The position numbers were made by a program, and so were the translations under genes. Positions 1-10,726 of a DNA stretch of 64,000 nucleotides are shown piece after piece. Below the pieces are notes generated by a model, which saw only the letters and a program-made list of their open reading frames with translations, had not been told where the DNA came from and did not search any database. This DNA comes from Heloderma charlesbogerti. Taxonomy: Eukaryota; Chordata; Lepidosauria; Squamata; Helodermatidae. The number at the start of each line of letters is the position of its first letter. Position 1 is the stretch's first letter. The stretch is from assembly GCA_026122225.1 (NCBI GenBank), contig JANEZZ010003061.1, forward strand, positions 620,001-684,000, read 5' to 3'.

Positions 1-12
1 ACCTCCCTAGGT

Positions 13-48
13 AAAGGGACATGTCCATCAGAGAGGACATGTCCCTTT
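13..48. repeat. Perfect short inverted repeat
   Basis: Two perfect 14-bp arms (13-26 and 35-48) flank an 8-bp spacer. Each arm contains the 10-mer GGACATGTCC, which fits the p53 half-site consensus RRRCWWGYYY. It could be the remnant of a foldback transposon or a binding site; the sequence alone does not decide. Confidence 0.85.
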
Positions 49-1394
49 CTCTTATTTTCATCCCACACAAACAACACGACCACATAAATGCAGCAACTGT
101 AGGATGTATTAACCCTTGTTATAGCACAAGATTGTTCAAGTCAGTACATGCAGGATCAGACTCGCATCTTAGTGATTGTAGTAAGTAGTTGCAGGATAAG
201 GCGAAAAGCCCCTGGAGCATTAATGGTGACAAGTAACTGCGGGACTACTTGAATGCTCATGGAGTGGGGTATGCAGCTACAGGACCAGGCTTAATGCTGC
301 AGGGCAATAGAGCTAAATATCAGGCTGAATGCCTACATAATGGTGCCAGCCAGAGATATGTAGTTGTAGAGTCAGGGTGAACAGGTGCCGAGTCTGCTGT
401 GGAAGTGAGGAAGTCTTTATTTGTCCACTTGTTCTTGTGTTTTCCTGACTGCACTGGAAGGTCTCTCCTGTCTTTTCTAGCAGCCACTCTTCTGCTCAGG
501 GCTGGCTCTCCCATGAGGTGGGGTGAAACACCCACTTCAGGCAGTGGAGCAGCAGGAGTGGGGATATGTGGATGCTCTGGAGCGCCTTGCTAGTCGCTCC
601 TCTGCTGTGGTATTTGCTACAGTAGAAGAGCAGGGCTGGCAGGGCTCTCCAGAGCAGCCGCCTGCTTGGTGACACTAGCAGACACTCTGGAGGCCCCGCC
701 CCCATGCTTCCAAGGTGGCAAATCCCACAGTGAGAAAGTTGCCAGCAGGACTCTCTGGAGCAGGTGCCCACACTCTGCTTCATTCTGAGGGGATTCTCAG
801 AGCGAAACAGATGGTGGGAAGCTGCTCTCAGCCACCCACACTCTGGCTCGCACTGAGAATGCTCTCAGCAAGAGCCAGACAGTAGCTGGGTGGGCTCTTG
901 CAAGAGCCATGCCAGCCACTTCTTCCGGGCACGCAGCTCTCCAGAGAGCCAATGTGCTGGCAGTGGTAAGGGGAAGGTGTGGGGGGGCGTGCATGATGAG
1001 AGAAGGGAGAGGAGGCATGAGGCAGATGCAGAAAGGGGGTGGCATAAGGCGGCAGTGGTAGCACATGAGCGCTCAAGCCTCAGGCAGCAGGACAGCTTGC
1101 ACTGGGCCTGCTTCTCCTTCAGCTCTTGGGCTTTCTAATGAGCCAGCTTCCCCTTTTCCATTCAGCTACCCCCTTTTTGTGCCTTCTGTCCTTTGTTCCT
1201 TTCCTGCTGCTCCCTCCAGCCACACTTCCTTAGCCTCCTTGCTCTAGCTCTCTTTTTCATCCCTCCTCCCTAAGCTTTCAGCATTCCGGTTTTTATCCTA
1301 TCCTTCTTCCCCGCCGGCTCCTTCTCCCTCCGAGTCCTTGAGCCATTTAAAGAGCCCTTGTGCAGATTCCCTTTCCTTCTGTTTAACCACCCCT
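49..1394. other. Upstream flank, no gene recognised
   Basis: Only short ORFs occur here and none resembles a known protein. Between about 550 and 960 the sequence is GC-richer and repeats the word CTCTGGAG or its complement several times, which suggests an old unclassified repeat. 1,140-1,390 is pyrimidine-rich. Confidence 0.5.
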
Positions 1395-1404
1395 AAGGGG
1401 GGTT

Positions 1405-1761
1405 TCGAACTGTGGTGCTGGAGAAGTCTCTTACGAGTCCCCTGGACTGCAAGGAGGTCAAATCAGTCAATCCTAAAGGAAATCAACCCTGACTGCTCAT
1501 TGGAAGGACAGATACTGGAGCTGAAGCTCCAATATTTTGGCCACCTAATGCGAAGAGAAAACTCCCTGGAAAAGACCCTGATTGCTGGGAAAGACTGAAG
1601 GCAAAAGGAGAAGGGGACGGCAGAGGATGAGATGTCTGGATAGCATCACTGATGCAATGAATATGGACTTGAGCACATTCCGGGAGAGAGCGCAGGACAG
1701 GAAGACCTGGCGTGCTATGGTCCATGGGGTCACAAGGAGTCAGACATGACTGAACAACAAC
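1405..1761 (+). mobile_element. BovB LINE, 5'-truncated 3' end
   Basis: The sequence matches the last part of BovB ORF2 and the short 3' tail seen in the longer copies at 19,976 and 48,804. It ends in CAACAACAA-type simple sequence. A perfect 10-bp target-site duplication, AAGGGGGGTT, flanks it at 1,395-1,404 and 1,762-1,771, so the 357-bp piece is a genuine 5'-truncated insertion. One extra base around 1,582 and a stop break its reading frame. Confidence 0.92.
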
Positions 1762-2166
1762 AAGGGGGGTTGGCTACTGCTGCCGGGTAACCAGGGTAAC
1801 TGGGGAGCTTGCACAGTGGCCACCAATGGCTTCTCGTGGTTTGTTAAATAATGGGGGTGGGGTGGGGTTACCTATAGGAACAACATGGCATCAATTAAAG
1901 TCCTCCAACCAAGGAAGAGCAACAGCATTGGATTGTCTGCCAACAAAGCTAAGATATCCTCATGTTCTGTTACAGCAGATTGCTATCATGGAGAGAGAGC
2001 AAGTCAGGCAGCTGCAAAATCATGATCATTCTCAACTATTTATTGTGCCACAAAAGCTATAATATAAGTGCGACTTCCACACAGGTAGGCATACTTATGG
2101 AAAAAGCACCAGGTTTATATGTTCTTGGAGGGGAAGGCAGAGTGCATGGCTGCAGCCAATGTATTA

Positions 2167-2299
2167 GGGCACAATCCTACACATGTTTAGACAGAAAAAA
2201 GTCCTACAACTCCCAGCATGCCCCAGCAAGCCATGCTGGCTGGGGCATGCTAGGAGTTGTAGGACCTTCTTCTGTCTAAACATGGGTAGGATCGTCCCC
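2167..2299. mobile_element. Harbinger-like palindromic MITE
   Basis: A 133-bp almost complete palindrome. Ends read GGGCACAATCC and GGATCGTCCCC, and a TTA trinucleotide lies on both sides (2,164-2,166 and 2,300-2,302), as in PIF/Harbinger insertions. There is no coding capacity. Assignment to Harbinger rests on the 3-bp TTA duplication and G-rich ends. Confidence 0.7.
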
Positions 2300-2629
2300 T
2301 TAGCGTCCATTGAGTCCCTGCATCTGCTTCCTAATGCATGCACTGTTTGTGACGGGACTTTGCCATCACAAGCAGAACACAATACAAAATTTAGTTGAAA
2401 AGTCAACTTGTCACATATGCTGCTGTTGATATAACTAATTTCCTTTTCTTTTAGGAAAGGCCATAAGTGATCATCATCTAATAAAACTGCAAGTGACATA
2501 AATAAGTAGATATATTCAGAGCCTTTGAATGGGTAAGTAGTATAATGTTTTCACTTCTGGATGACAGCCTTTCTATTTCTGCAGTAAGCTTTCTGTTGCC
2601 TTCCTCTTTCCCATGTGGCAATACCTTTA

Positions 2630-2723
2630 GGGTGCAATGCTATGCATGTTTAGACAGAAAAAAGTCCTACAACTCCCAGCATTCCACAGAATTTTCTGTC
2701 TAAACATGCATAGGATTGCACCC
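2630..2723. mobile_element. Harbinger-like palindromic MITE, internally deleted
   Basis: Same family as the element at 2,167. The ends are GGGTGCAATGC and GGATTGCACCC with flanking TTA at 2,627-2,629 and 2,724-2,726. The centre is shortened, leaving 94 bp. Confidence 0.72.
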
Positions 2724-2764
2724 TTAGTAGTACTTGTCTATATACTACCTACTAATGTAGTTTA

Positions 2765-2872
2765 GAGAGTAATCCTGTGTATGTTTAGACAGAAAAACAG
2801 CCTACAACTCCCAGCATTCCCCAGCAGGCATGGCTGGCTAGGGAATGCTGGGAGTTGAAGGACTTTTTTGTG
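2765..2872. mobile_element. Harbinger-like palindromic MITE, 3' end lost
   Basis: Third member of the family within 700 bp. The left half and most of the right half are present, but the terminal TTTAGACAG-type end and the right terminal repeat are missing after the T-run near 2,870. Confidence 0.6.
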
Positions 2873-2884
2873 TGTGCTCTTATT

Positions 2885-3702
2885 AATGTTGCTCTGCATT
2901 TCTTATGTTCTTGTTTAACATCTCTAATATAAAGTGTGTGTGTATAGAAATTAAGGGCTCAGTCATGTTTTTATTGGCTATTTTTTCAGGTTTTAATGTA
3001 GGAGAAATTACATTCTAACAGCCTGATCCCATGCATACTTGTGTGAAGCAAATCCCTTTAAATTCTTTGTGTTGCAACTGAAGAATTTCAAGCAACAGCT
3101 GAAGTAGCTGTCATTGCTGGTGGAAACTGTATATAGTTACAGTCGGCTGTCCAGAAGCATCTTTAATGTGGAGCTAGCTGCTGTTATAGCAGGCTGTGCT
3201 GCGTAAGCAAGACCCATTTACTTTAAAGCGATTATGCCTATGTTGATCTGATATGATCATATTACGGTACTACGGTGTGAGCAGCATCTTACACCAAATT
3301 GGCTCCAGCATATGTTCTATTTTTATTATTATTTAGAACTTCTGAAATGGGACAAAAGGCATCCGGGCTGATGCACATAGGTATAATGAGCAATGCAAGG
3401 CAAAGTGAGAAGAGGTGCGTAAGAGTGAGCTACAAAGCTCTACACACAAGCATATCCTGGCCTAAAACAACAGGCCATACTTAATCTCCTGAAAGGCCAT
3501 AGTCTTCTATAGAAAGTTGCAGCTGGCCTAGGGTCTGGTGTAGCTTTCCCTCATTAGTGCGTGTTCCCTTGGGTTATGCAGATTAATTTGTAAATTGGGC
3601 CCTTACTTAATGGCAGATTTATTGCTTTGTATCTGAAAATGCTGTGGATGTGACTTTTTTCAAATAGTCTTCCCCACTCTAGTTCTCAGCTCCTATTCCT
3701 GA
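2885..3702. other. Intergenic stretch, nothing recognised
   Basis: AT-rich, no ORF with recognisable content, no clear repeat boundary. Confidence 0.5.
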
Positions 3703-3710
3703 GCCCTAGG

Positions 3711-3930
3711 CAGTGGAGGCCGGTGGCTCTGATTTTGGTGGAGCTGTGAATCCATTCTGGGTTTCAGCCAGAACCAGACAGAACCCTAAAGGAGCTATCT
3801 AAGGCACCGAACCAATTTTGGGGATAGGGCTCAGCACCTTGGATAGCCCGTCTAGAGTTCTGGCTGGTTCTGACTGAAACTCAGAATGGATTCACACCAT
3901 CACCAAAATCAGAGCCACCAGCCTGCACTG
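3711..3930. mobile_element. hAT-type MITE with 8-bp target duplication
   Basis: A 220-bp element with long terminal inverted repeats of roughly 55 bp. The ends are CAGTGGAGGCCGG and GCCTGCACTG. A perfect 8-bp direct repeat, GCCCTAGG, flanks it (3,703-3,710 and 3,931-3,938), which is the hAT hallmark. No transposase is encoded. Confidence 0.88.
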
Positions 3931-3938
3931 GCCCTAGG

Positions 3939-4791
3939 AAGGTGTGTCTTACTGTGGTGTGCAAATTGCCAGCTCTTTGCCTGCCTACAATGTCATCCTC
4001 ACCATTCAGGCTTCTGCTTTTCTGCTGCACTGGAGTCGCAGTCCAGAACAGCACACAATTCATAGGGTATCCAAATAACTACTCAAGCTCAGTTAGCTTA
4101 TAATCTTGCAGTGAATCTGGCTCTTATAACATTGATGACCTGGCAGTCTCCCTTTCACATCTCTCTGCATAACACCTGCTCTCTCCTCATTTCTGTAAGT
4201 CTTCATTGGAACCCAAAGTACTGCTGAATTTTCAGATACACAAATCAGCTATAGCCAGCTTTGTCGCAGCAGACTCCCTTTTGGCCACAAGCTGAAGTGT
4301 GGTCAAAGACCTGCTGTTTGGCATTTGAAGAGGGACACTGTGAAGTATGCAGCTCCACAGGGTGTTTGGAATATGCAGAGATGAATTTGAATAAAATGTA
4401 TGAAACAGTTGGTTATGATCGAAAGAAGTAATTTACATGTGAATAAGAGGGCAGACACAGCTTCTCTTCTGTTTTTTTCTTCTTCTGGAGCAGTTTACAC
4501 TTCCCAAACAGGTGAGCTGATCTTGCCTCCTCAGGATTGGGAGTTATTATAAAGGAAGCCCCAACTTTTCACACACTGCCATTACTCAAGCATAAGTGAT
4601 TGCCTTGGTTTGCAGTCAATTGAACTGACAAATCATCAGATTTATTAATAATACAGGTGGGTGATGTGCACTTCTTGATTTCAAACCAGCCAAAATGTGG
4701 AGATTCAGTGTTGCAGAACAGATATCACCGTGATATTTGTAAGATCTATTCAGCACTGAGAAGTCTATGATGCGACTAATGCCACCCACCC
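3939..4791. other. Intergenic stretch, nothing recognised
   Basis: No gene or repeat identified. Only short unconserved ORFs. Confidence 0.45.
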
Positions 4792-4995
4792 TCACTGCTG
4801 CCATTGCTGTCAAAATCCCAGCAATTCTGCTGGGAAACAAGGCACACAAGGAGTTCATGCCCTGGGTCTGACCAGAATTGTGCTTTCAACAGCTCTCCAA
4901 AGCACAATTCTTTTGGGAAATATGGTGTGTGCTTCCCATGCACCTTGTTTCCCAGCAAAATCACTGGGATTGTGGCAGCGGCAGCAACTTCTGGC
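4792..4995. repeat. Foldback (inverted-repeat) element
   Basis: Arms of about 55 bp (left from 4,792, right ending near 4,995) pair through the words AATCCCAG, CTGGGAAACAAGG and their complements. A second smaller palindrome, AGAATTGTGCTTT / AAAGCACAATTCT, occupies the centre. Probably a non-autonomous DNA element; family not assigned. Confidence 0.7.
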
Positions 4996-5489
4996 AGTGG
5001 GCAAGGGCTGTGATCCCCACAGAGTTCTGATAGCAGCAATGCAGCCCTCCAACACCTGGAAGTTGCTGATGTATATAAATGCTCATGTTACAACATTCAT
5101 GTGTGCAAGCTGTTTGCCTCACATCCAGCGGGGTTTCTCCACGATAACTGAAGGAGATGGAAGGAGAAGCCAATTGTAGCTTACCCGGATTTTTCAAGGA
5201 GCTGGCTTTGCTCTGTGCAGGGCTCCATGAGCAAGCATATCACAGTTGCTTCACAGAACATACTTCTGGGTGGGGAGGGGGGTGGGAGTGAATGTCATCT
5301 GACTGGCAGGCACTGCTCAACTAACAAGAGAGGCTTCCCCCTGCCCCCCGCCCCTATCCAGGCTCTCCCCCCTTTCTCCTTTGATAAAATCCTGGGAGGT
5401 TTCCTCCCCTGTATCCAGAGAAATCACTCTCTTTCTCTCCCCCCTCCCCCAACAATAATGAATGACATTAAGGCTCTCTAAATGCCTTA

Positions 5490-6060
5490 TTTCTATTCAT
5501 GGGAATCTCGAGAGTGTGCAGTTTGGGGACAAGCCTCATTGACCACAATGGGAGTTACTTCCAAGTAGACACACATATGTTTGTGCTGGGAAACACAGGG
5601 AGGGGAAACAGATGGGAAACCAGCCCCATTTCTAACCTGGTGCTGCACAGGATCAGGATGATCGAAGGTGGAAGTAGTTACTTCTGAACGATGATAAACC
5701 AAACAAGGGAGAACTGCAACTTCAAGAAAACGCTTTACAGTCTTTAGGGAATTAGTGCTTTAAAATATGCTATTTCAGTTGTGGGGGATCTCTGTAAATT
5801 CTGATGTGCACATTCAGGGGACAAGCCTCATTGATCACAATGGGAGTTACTTCTGAGTAGAAACTAATTGGTTTGTGCAGGGACAGGAAACACACAGGGA
5901 AACAACACTTGACCGGGGTCACGGTAAAAGGCACACCCCTGGGCAGGGCTAGCATATCCGAGGTAAATGTGGGGGTTGAAGCAGAAGCACACAGCAACTA
6001 TACCAGGGAGAACCCGACTTAAGGAAAATAATTGGACTTTAAGCAGTCTCAGGAAATCCA
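5490..6060 (+). repeat. Diverged tandem duplication, unit about 292 bp
   Basis: The word GGACAAGCCTCATTGA occurs at 5,527 and 5,819. The flanking sequence can be followed in parallel: ATGGGAGTTACTTC, then GGAAACACA, then AGGGAGAAC, then CTTTA(A/C)AG. The two units differ by many substitutions and indels. Each unit also contains part of a palindromic reptile repeat (GGGAGTTACTTC.GAGTAGA). Confidence 0.7.
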
Positions 6061-6994
6061 GTTTTTCCCTGATAAGCTCTGGGGTGGCTGCTGGATGGCC
6101 AGACATCATATATCCCTAGCTACCTGCAAATGCAGCCAGCTCAGAGTAAATTGCTCACGGAGACACCCCCAGGATGATTCCAGCCTTGCAGGTCTCTGCC
6201 AGCGTTCTACACAGGCATGCCATGTTAATCCTAGAGGGTGGTATCTAATTGGTGTCTCTCTGCCAACTGGCGAACAAAGTTATCCAAATGTGAATGGCAG
6301 ATGACTGTGATGTGTATTTCTCTTATACCTCCTTAACTCAAAGCATGGTACTGTAGTTTTTAATGTGTGCTTTTAAGTTAATACATTTTGTTCGCAAAAA
6401 GTGGCCCGCATTTCATTCCTCTGTTTTTATTTTTCTCCACATGCTTTATGTAGGCTTGTTTCCGGCCTTGATTAAAGACTTAACTTGCTTCCCTATTCAA
6501 TGCCCCACTATAAACATTGTATTTTGTGTTTGAACATAATAAAGAGAACAAACCAGCAATGTATTGGTAGTTTAGCTTAAAATGAGGTTATGAAGATAGG
6601 AACTGCTTTTCAAAAACTATTAAAAGCACTTCATTTCTCCAAATATCCATGATCGAAATCCATGCATACAGCAATGTTAAATGATTACTTAAAATATTTA
6701 GTCAGATTTCATCTCATTTAGATAATACATTAATTGGCAAGTTCAAATAGTTACAGTTCAGGCTATTGGGTGAAACCATTTAAAATGCTTTTAGTACTGT
6801 AGGCAGTTCTTACTCTAGGCTTAATCCCCTATTACGCTGTTAATTTGCCAGTAATTACACAGCAGACAGTGTGAGTCATACAAATGCAGCAAACACATTT
6901 GAAGGTTGCTTGTGTGTGTATTTTGTGGTTTGTTATACTTCAATCTTCTCTATGCAATATTACCACTAAATTTATTTTAGAAGGTCAGACATAT
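6061..6994. other. Intergenic stretch, nothing recognised
   Basis: AT-rich; no gene or clear repeat seen. Confidence 0.45.
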
Positions 6995-7512
6995 TGTCAA
7001 GGGCTCCTTGGAGGCCTCTCTCAGTCTAATCCAGTAGCCAAGTTCAGACACAGACAAAGGGATTCTTTTCAAAGCTTTATTCCTCTTTTACAACTTAACA
7101 ACTCTAAGTTGTTAGCAACTAGATATGAGCAGCAGAGTACCTATGCCCTAAGTTGGAACAGTTGGTCCCCATTTAAAAGGGAATCACTGGCAGACCCTGA
7201 ACTTAAGGGCTAGGGAGAGTCCCTCCCCTTTTCCCTTGGATCCTCTGGGCACAACCGTTGTTTGTGCGCCAACCGGGCACTATGCCTCCTTTCCGCGGCC
7301 TCCATTTGGCGCCGCTCTCTGCGTCGGCGACGCACGTCCATCAAGTCTGCTTCCCGCGCTCTGTCACTCCTAGGACTGCTATCTAAGCTAGGAATGCTGG
7401 TGGGAGGAATCTCCGTCAGCTGTTGGCCCTGGGAAAGAGTCCCAGGAGCAACTCCTCTTCCTCAGAATCAGAACTACTCTGGAATTCTATGGGCTCAGTG
7501 TCCACCCTGACA
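6995..7512 (-). mobile_element. Solo LTR with 5-bp target duplication
   Basis: A 518-bp sequence beginning TGTC and ending GACA, flanked by a perfect 5-bp direct repeat CATAT (6,990-6,994 and 7,513-7,517). Read on the minus strand it aligns with the LTR at 55,956-56,496: the start TGTCAGGGTGGA, the TCTGATTCTGAGGA word, GGGAGAGTTCCTCC-type purine tract and end are shared. No internal retroelement sequence or second LTR is present, so it is a solo LTR. Gypsy or ERV origin is not decided. Confidence 0.88.
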
Positions 7513-7517
7513 CATAT

Positions 7518-8005
7518 ATATAAACAAATAGTGAGCAGGGATGACAGTTGTCCTCTGTCCTAAGTCTCTGGATTGGTCACCAACTGTTGTAGTTCCAAAT
7601 TGTCTTTGAGTTTGTGACTGTTCTCACTGTCTTCCTGTGCAACACAATTTGCAAACCTGGTATTTGTGTCAAACATCCTAGGGACAGCTTGCAAAGTGCT
7701 TCCCAACTCTTTGGATCAATAGCCTACTCATTTGATTTGGCAATTCAGAATGTAATTTATTACTGCTACTTGGACGGTTCCTTGTACAATGTACATCCTT
7801 TATTTCCCCAAAGATGTTAAAATAAAAGATAAATCATGTTAGGGCATTAGGCCTTCGCTACCTGATCACCCATTTCTCTGCATGTAATGCTTGACTCTCT
7901 TAAAAACTCTAGAGAATTAACAGCGCCTGATTGTTAAAGGTTTTAGTAGTTTAAGGCTAAAATCCAGAAACCCAAGCTGCTAACTCTGAGTCTCCCCCAA
8001 CTCTG
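7518..8005. other. Intergenic stretch, nothing recognised
   Basis: No gene or repeat identified. Confidence 0.45.
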
Positions 8006-8008
8006 AGA

Positions 8009-8165
8009 ACCATAGAATCATAGAATAGTAGGGTTGGAAGGGGCCTATAAGACCACTGAGTCCAACCCCCTGCTCAGTGCAGGAATCCAAGTCAGATCAT
8101 CCCTGACAGATGGCTGTCCAGCTTCAACGTTGAACGTGTGTTTCTCCGAGTTCAGAGGCGGCCGA
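8009..8165 (-). mobile_element. CR1 LINE fragment
   Basis: Contains the sauropsid CR1 3' region words CATAGAATAGTAGGGTTGG and CCAACCCCCTGCTCA, followed by CCCTGACAGATGGCTGTCCA. It matches the longer CR1 at 24,773 over this part and ends there. Confidence 0.85.
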
Positions 8166-8235
8166 CTGTCCCCATAGGATTGCGCCCTAAAGTAACACTG
8201 GATCGTGCTCTGACAGATTAACCTAAATATTTAAA

Positions 8236-8310
8236 TATGCAATCCTATGTATGTTTAGAGAGAGAGAAAAGTCCTACAATCCCCAGCTTTCCCCAGCCAG
8301 CATTCCATAT
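8236..8310 (+). mobile_element. Harbinger-like MITE fragment
   Basis: Left half of the palindromic family seen at 2,167-2,872: GCAATCCTATG, TGTTTAGA, AAAGTCCTACAA, CCCCAGC. The right half is absent. Confidence 0.65.
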
Positions 8311-8896
8311 ATTAAGATAGTGGTATATTATGAATTTTGAAATAGCAGCAAGGAAACAACTATCAGGCTCAGGTTTGCTGGAGCACTGGCATGGAGGCTT
8401 CAACCTTGGTGCCCCCCGCCCCCCCGGTGATCTGGATCAGGATTGTTGGTAGGGAGAGGCTTTATCCCATGTGAACCTATCCCATGATCTCAGCAGGCAG
8501 GGAGGGGAGGTTTAAACTTCCTTATCCCTGTGAGCTGAGATATGGGGGGGGGTTGCATGTGCACACATGGGCAACCCCTGACCCAACCTGCACTACATGC
8601 TGCCCTTGGGGCCAAAAATGTTGCCCTCTCCTGATATATTGCAATTAAATTGCAAAACTGGAATCTTGAACTTCATACATAAGCAAACTGTACCTTTGTG
8701 AAACAATGATATAAATGGGGAGGCAGCAACAATTGTAGGGTTTTTTTGTTTTAAATAGTGACTTTAGAAATGAGCTGCAATTTCAACAAGCAAAGGCTGT
8801 CATAGCACAATTGTTTAAACTGGACTAATAATAATAATATAAATTTCTGCACTGATCTTTTCTTCACACCATACATTATGTGCATGGTATGGAGAT

Positions 8897-9110
8897 GAAT
8901 CTGTAGCTCAGTGGTAGAGCACATGCTTTTCATGCAGGAGATCCCTGCTTCTATCCCTGGTGTCTCTAGTTAAAAAGATCAGCAGCAGGTGATGGAAAAT
9001 TCCTCTGCCAGAAACCCTGGAGAGCTCCTACCATTCAGAGTAGACAATGCTGTGTCAGGCAGACCTACAAACAGTCCAGCCTGATACAAGGCTGCTTCTT
9101 ATGTTCCTTT
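8897..9110 (+). mobile_element. tRNA-derived SINE
   Basis: The 5' head has a pol III A box (TAGCTCAGTGG) and a decayed B box about 40 bp later. The body carries GAAACCCTGGAGAGCTCC and GACAATGCTG, and it ends in GCTGCTTCTTATGTTCC. The same family appears at 10,535 and 32,528. It is a SINE, not a tRNA gene: it does not fold into a complete cloverleaf and has a long non-tRNA body. Confidence 0.8.
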
Positions 9111-9243
9111 GACCTGTTATTTACTAGCAGCTTTTCTCTAGTGGTTGAAGACCAGAGCACCAATATCGCATTTGATGACAAGAGTGTAGGTTGGAGGCAG
9201 CCAGCATAGAAGCACATAGATGTGAATCCTCATTACCGCCCTG

Positions 9244-9607
9244 CAGGGATGTTGAACCTATTTCTGCTCAAGGGCCAAGTTCTGTTTCAGAGAAGTTATC
9301 AGGGGATGCATGTCAGTGGTGGGTGGGGCTGGAGACAAAAGGGGCAGGCTAAATATCAAAAAGATCAGCATAGCTTGGCTTAGGCCTTTACTGCCAGAAA
9401 CTACTAAGCCTTAGGAGAGGCATTTCATCCTTTTAGAATGGGGAAAGAACTGCATGAAAGCTGGGAAACCACCAAATGATCAGTAGTTGCGGGAAACGGT
9501 GTGGGGCTGGGGGAAAGGGCGTGACCATCTGGGGAAGCTCTGCAGGATGGGATTGGGACCCCAGGAGGGCAAAATTTGGCCCCTGAGCCTGAGGTCCTGT
9601 ACTCCTG
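9244..9607. mobile_element. hAT-like foldback element
   Basis: Starts CAGGGATGTTGAACC and contains GGGCCAAG, GTGGTGGGTGGGGC, CATCCTTTTAGAATGGGG and CCCCTGAGCCTGAGG, ending CTCCTG. It is the same family as 30,541-30,821, which has an 8-bp target duplication. The target duplication here is not visible. Confidence 0.6.
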
Positions 9608-10534
9608 CCTTACTTTCTCATCTCTTTAACCAGTACCACAATCCTGGTTTGGGAGCTATAATAGTTCTAAAAGCCTTCTCTCTTTCTGTTGTATTGTGGG
9701 TCTACTATTACACAACAATTCTGTTCTTTTAAAGGATTTATTCAAACAGAGGAGTTATTTGCCTAAGGAAGTTTTCAAAGAACTCCCAGTTTCATAGCAG
9801 TACTTCATGGATTATTGAAATATCACCATTGTTCTAAAATCCTGGCCAACAAAAATGTTTGCTGCAGGGCAACTTAATTTAGACTGCAACTGGGACAAGT
9901 CAATCAGTATCAGTGATTTGCAAAGCACTTGCCTTTTTGCTGAAACAAATTGTCTGATGTGTTCTGTTAGTTCTTAGAGTTTTATATAATAGTCGGGGCA
10001 TAAAATCCCCTTAACGAAAGGAAGTCTCTCTTTGACAATCCGGCAGTTGCTGAAGAAATATCCAATGAGAGCATAAAAAAGACTTGTCTTGTGTAATGGT
10101 TTATCCCTTGATAATGTGAATGAAATTTGTTCTGCTAGGAGTTGGTTCATAAAAGCTTTTTCAGAACTGCCAAATATTCAACAGCTACAGCCTCATCATG
10201 TTGGCCATGGTTAAACTGTGTTCCAAAATCAGAATGTGTTCCTCTGAATTATTTTACTGGACATAAGCAATGTGCATGTTTGAGACCATTCATCTCCCTC
10301 CAGACAGATGCTTTTTCTTATTGCATCACACCACCAGGATTGACACATTTTGTTGCTGTTGTTGTTTGCACTGAAATGCATGCACATTTCTTCCGTTATG
10401 TGGGTTTTGTGGATGTATTTCCCACACTTGACTCACAGGACACACACAGATAAAAGGAGCATTGTCGCAATTAAGGCAGGGGATTGAAATCCACATCTCC
10501 AAAGTCAGTTGTAAGAAGTCTGGCAGGAAAGTGA
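9608..10534. other. Intergenic stretch, nothing recognised
   Basis: No gene or repeat identified; short ORFs only. Confidence 0.45.
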
Positions 10535-10726
10535 GAGGCTGCGACTCAATGGTAGAGCACCTGCTTTGCATGCAGAAGGTTCCAGGTTCAATCCCCAGCA
10601 TCTCCAGGTAAGGCTAGGAAAGAATCCTGCCTGAAACCCTGGAGAGCTGCTGCCAGTCAGTGTTGACAATACTGACCTAGATAGACCAATGGTCTGATTC
10701 AGTATAAGGCAGCTTCCTATGTCCCT
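10535..10726 (+). mobile_element. tRNA-derived SINE
   Basis: Best preserved copy of its family. The A box region reads ACTCAATGGTAGAGC and the B box GGTTCAATCCC. The body words CTGGAGAGCTGCTGCCAGTC and CAATGGTCTGATTCAGTATA follow, and it ends GGCAGCTTCCTATGT. About 190 bp. Confidence 0.85.

Noticed and set aside
8897..8970. tRNA gene suggested by A- and B-box-like sequence
   Set aside because: The B box is decayed, a full cloverleaf is not apparent, and the segment continues into a SINE body shared with 10,535 and 32,528.
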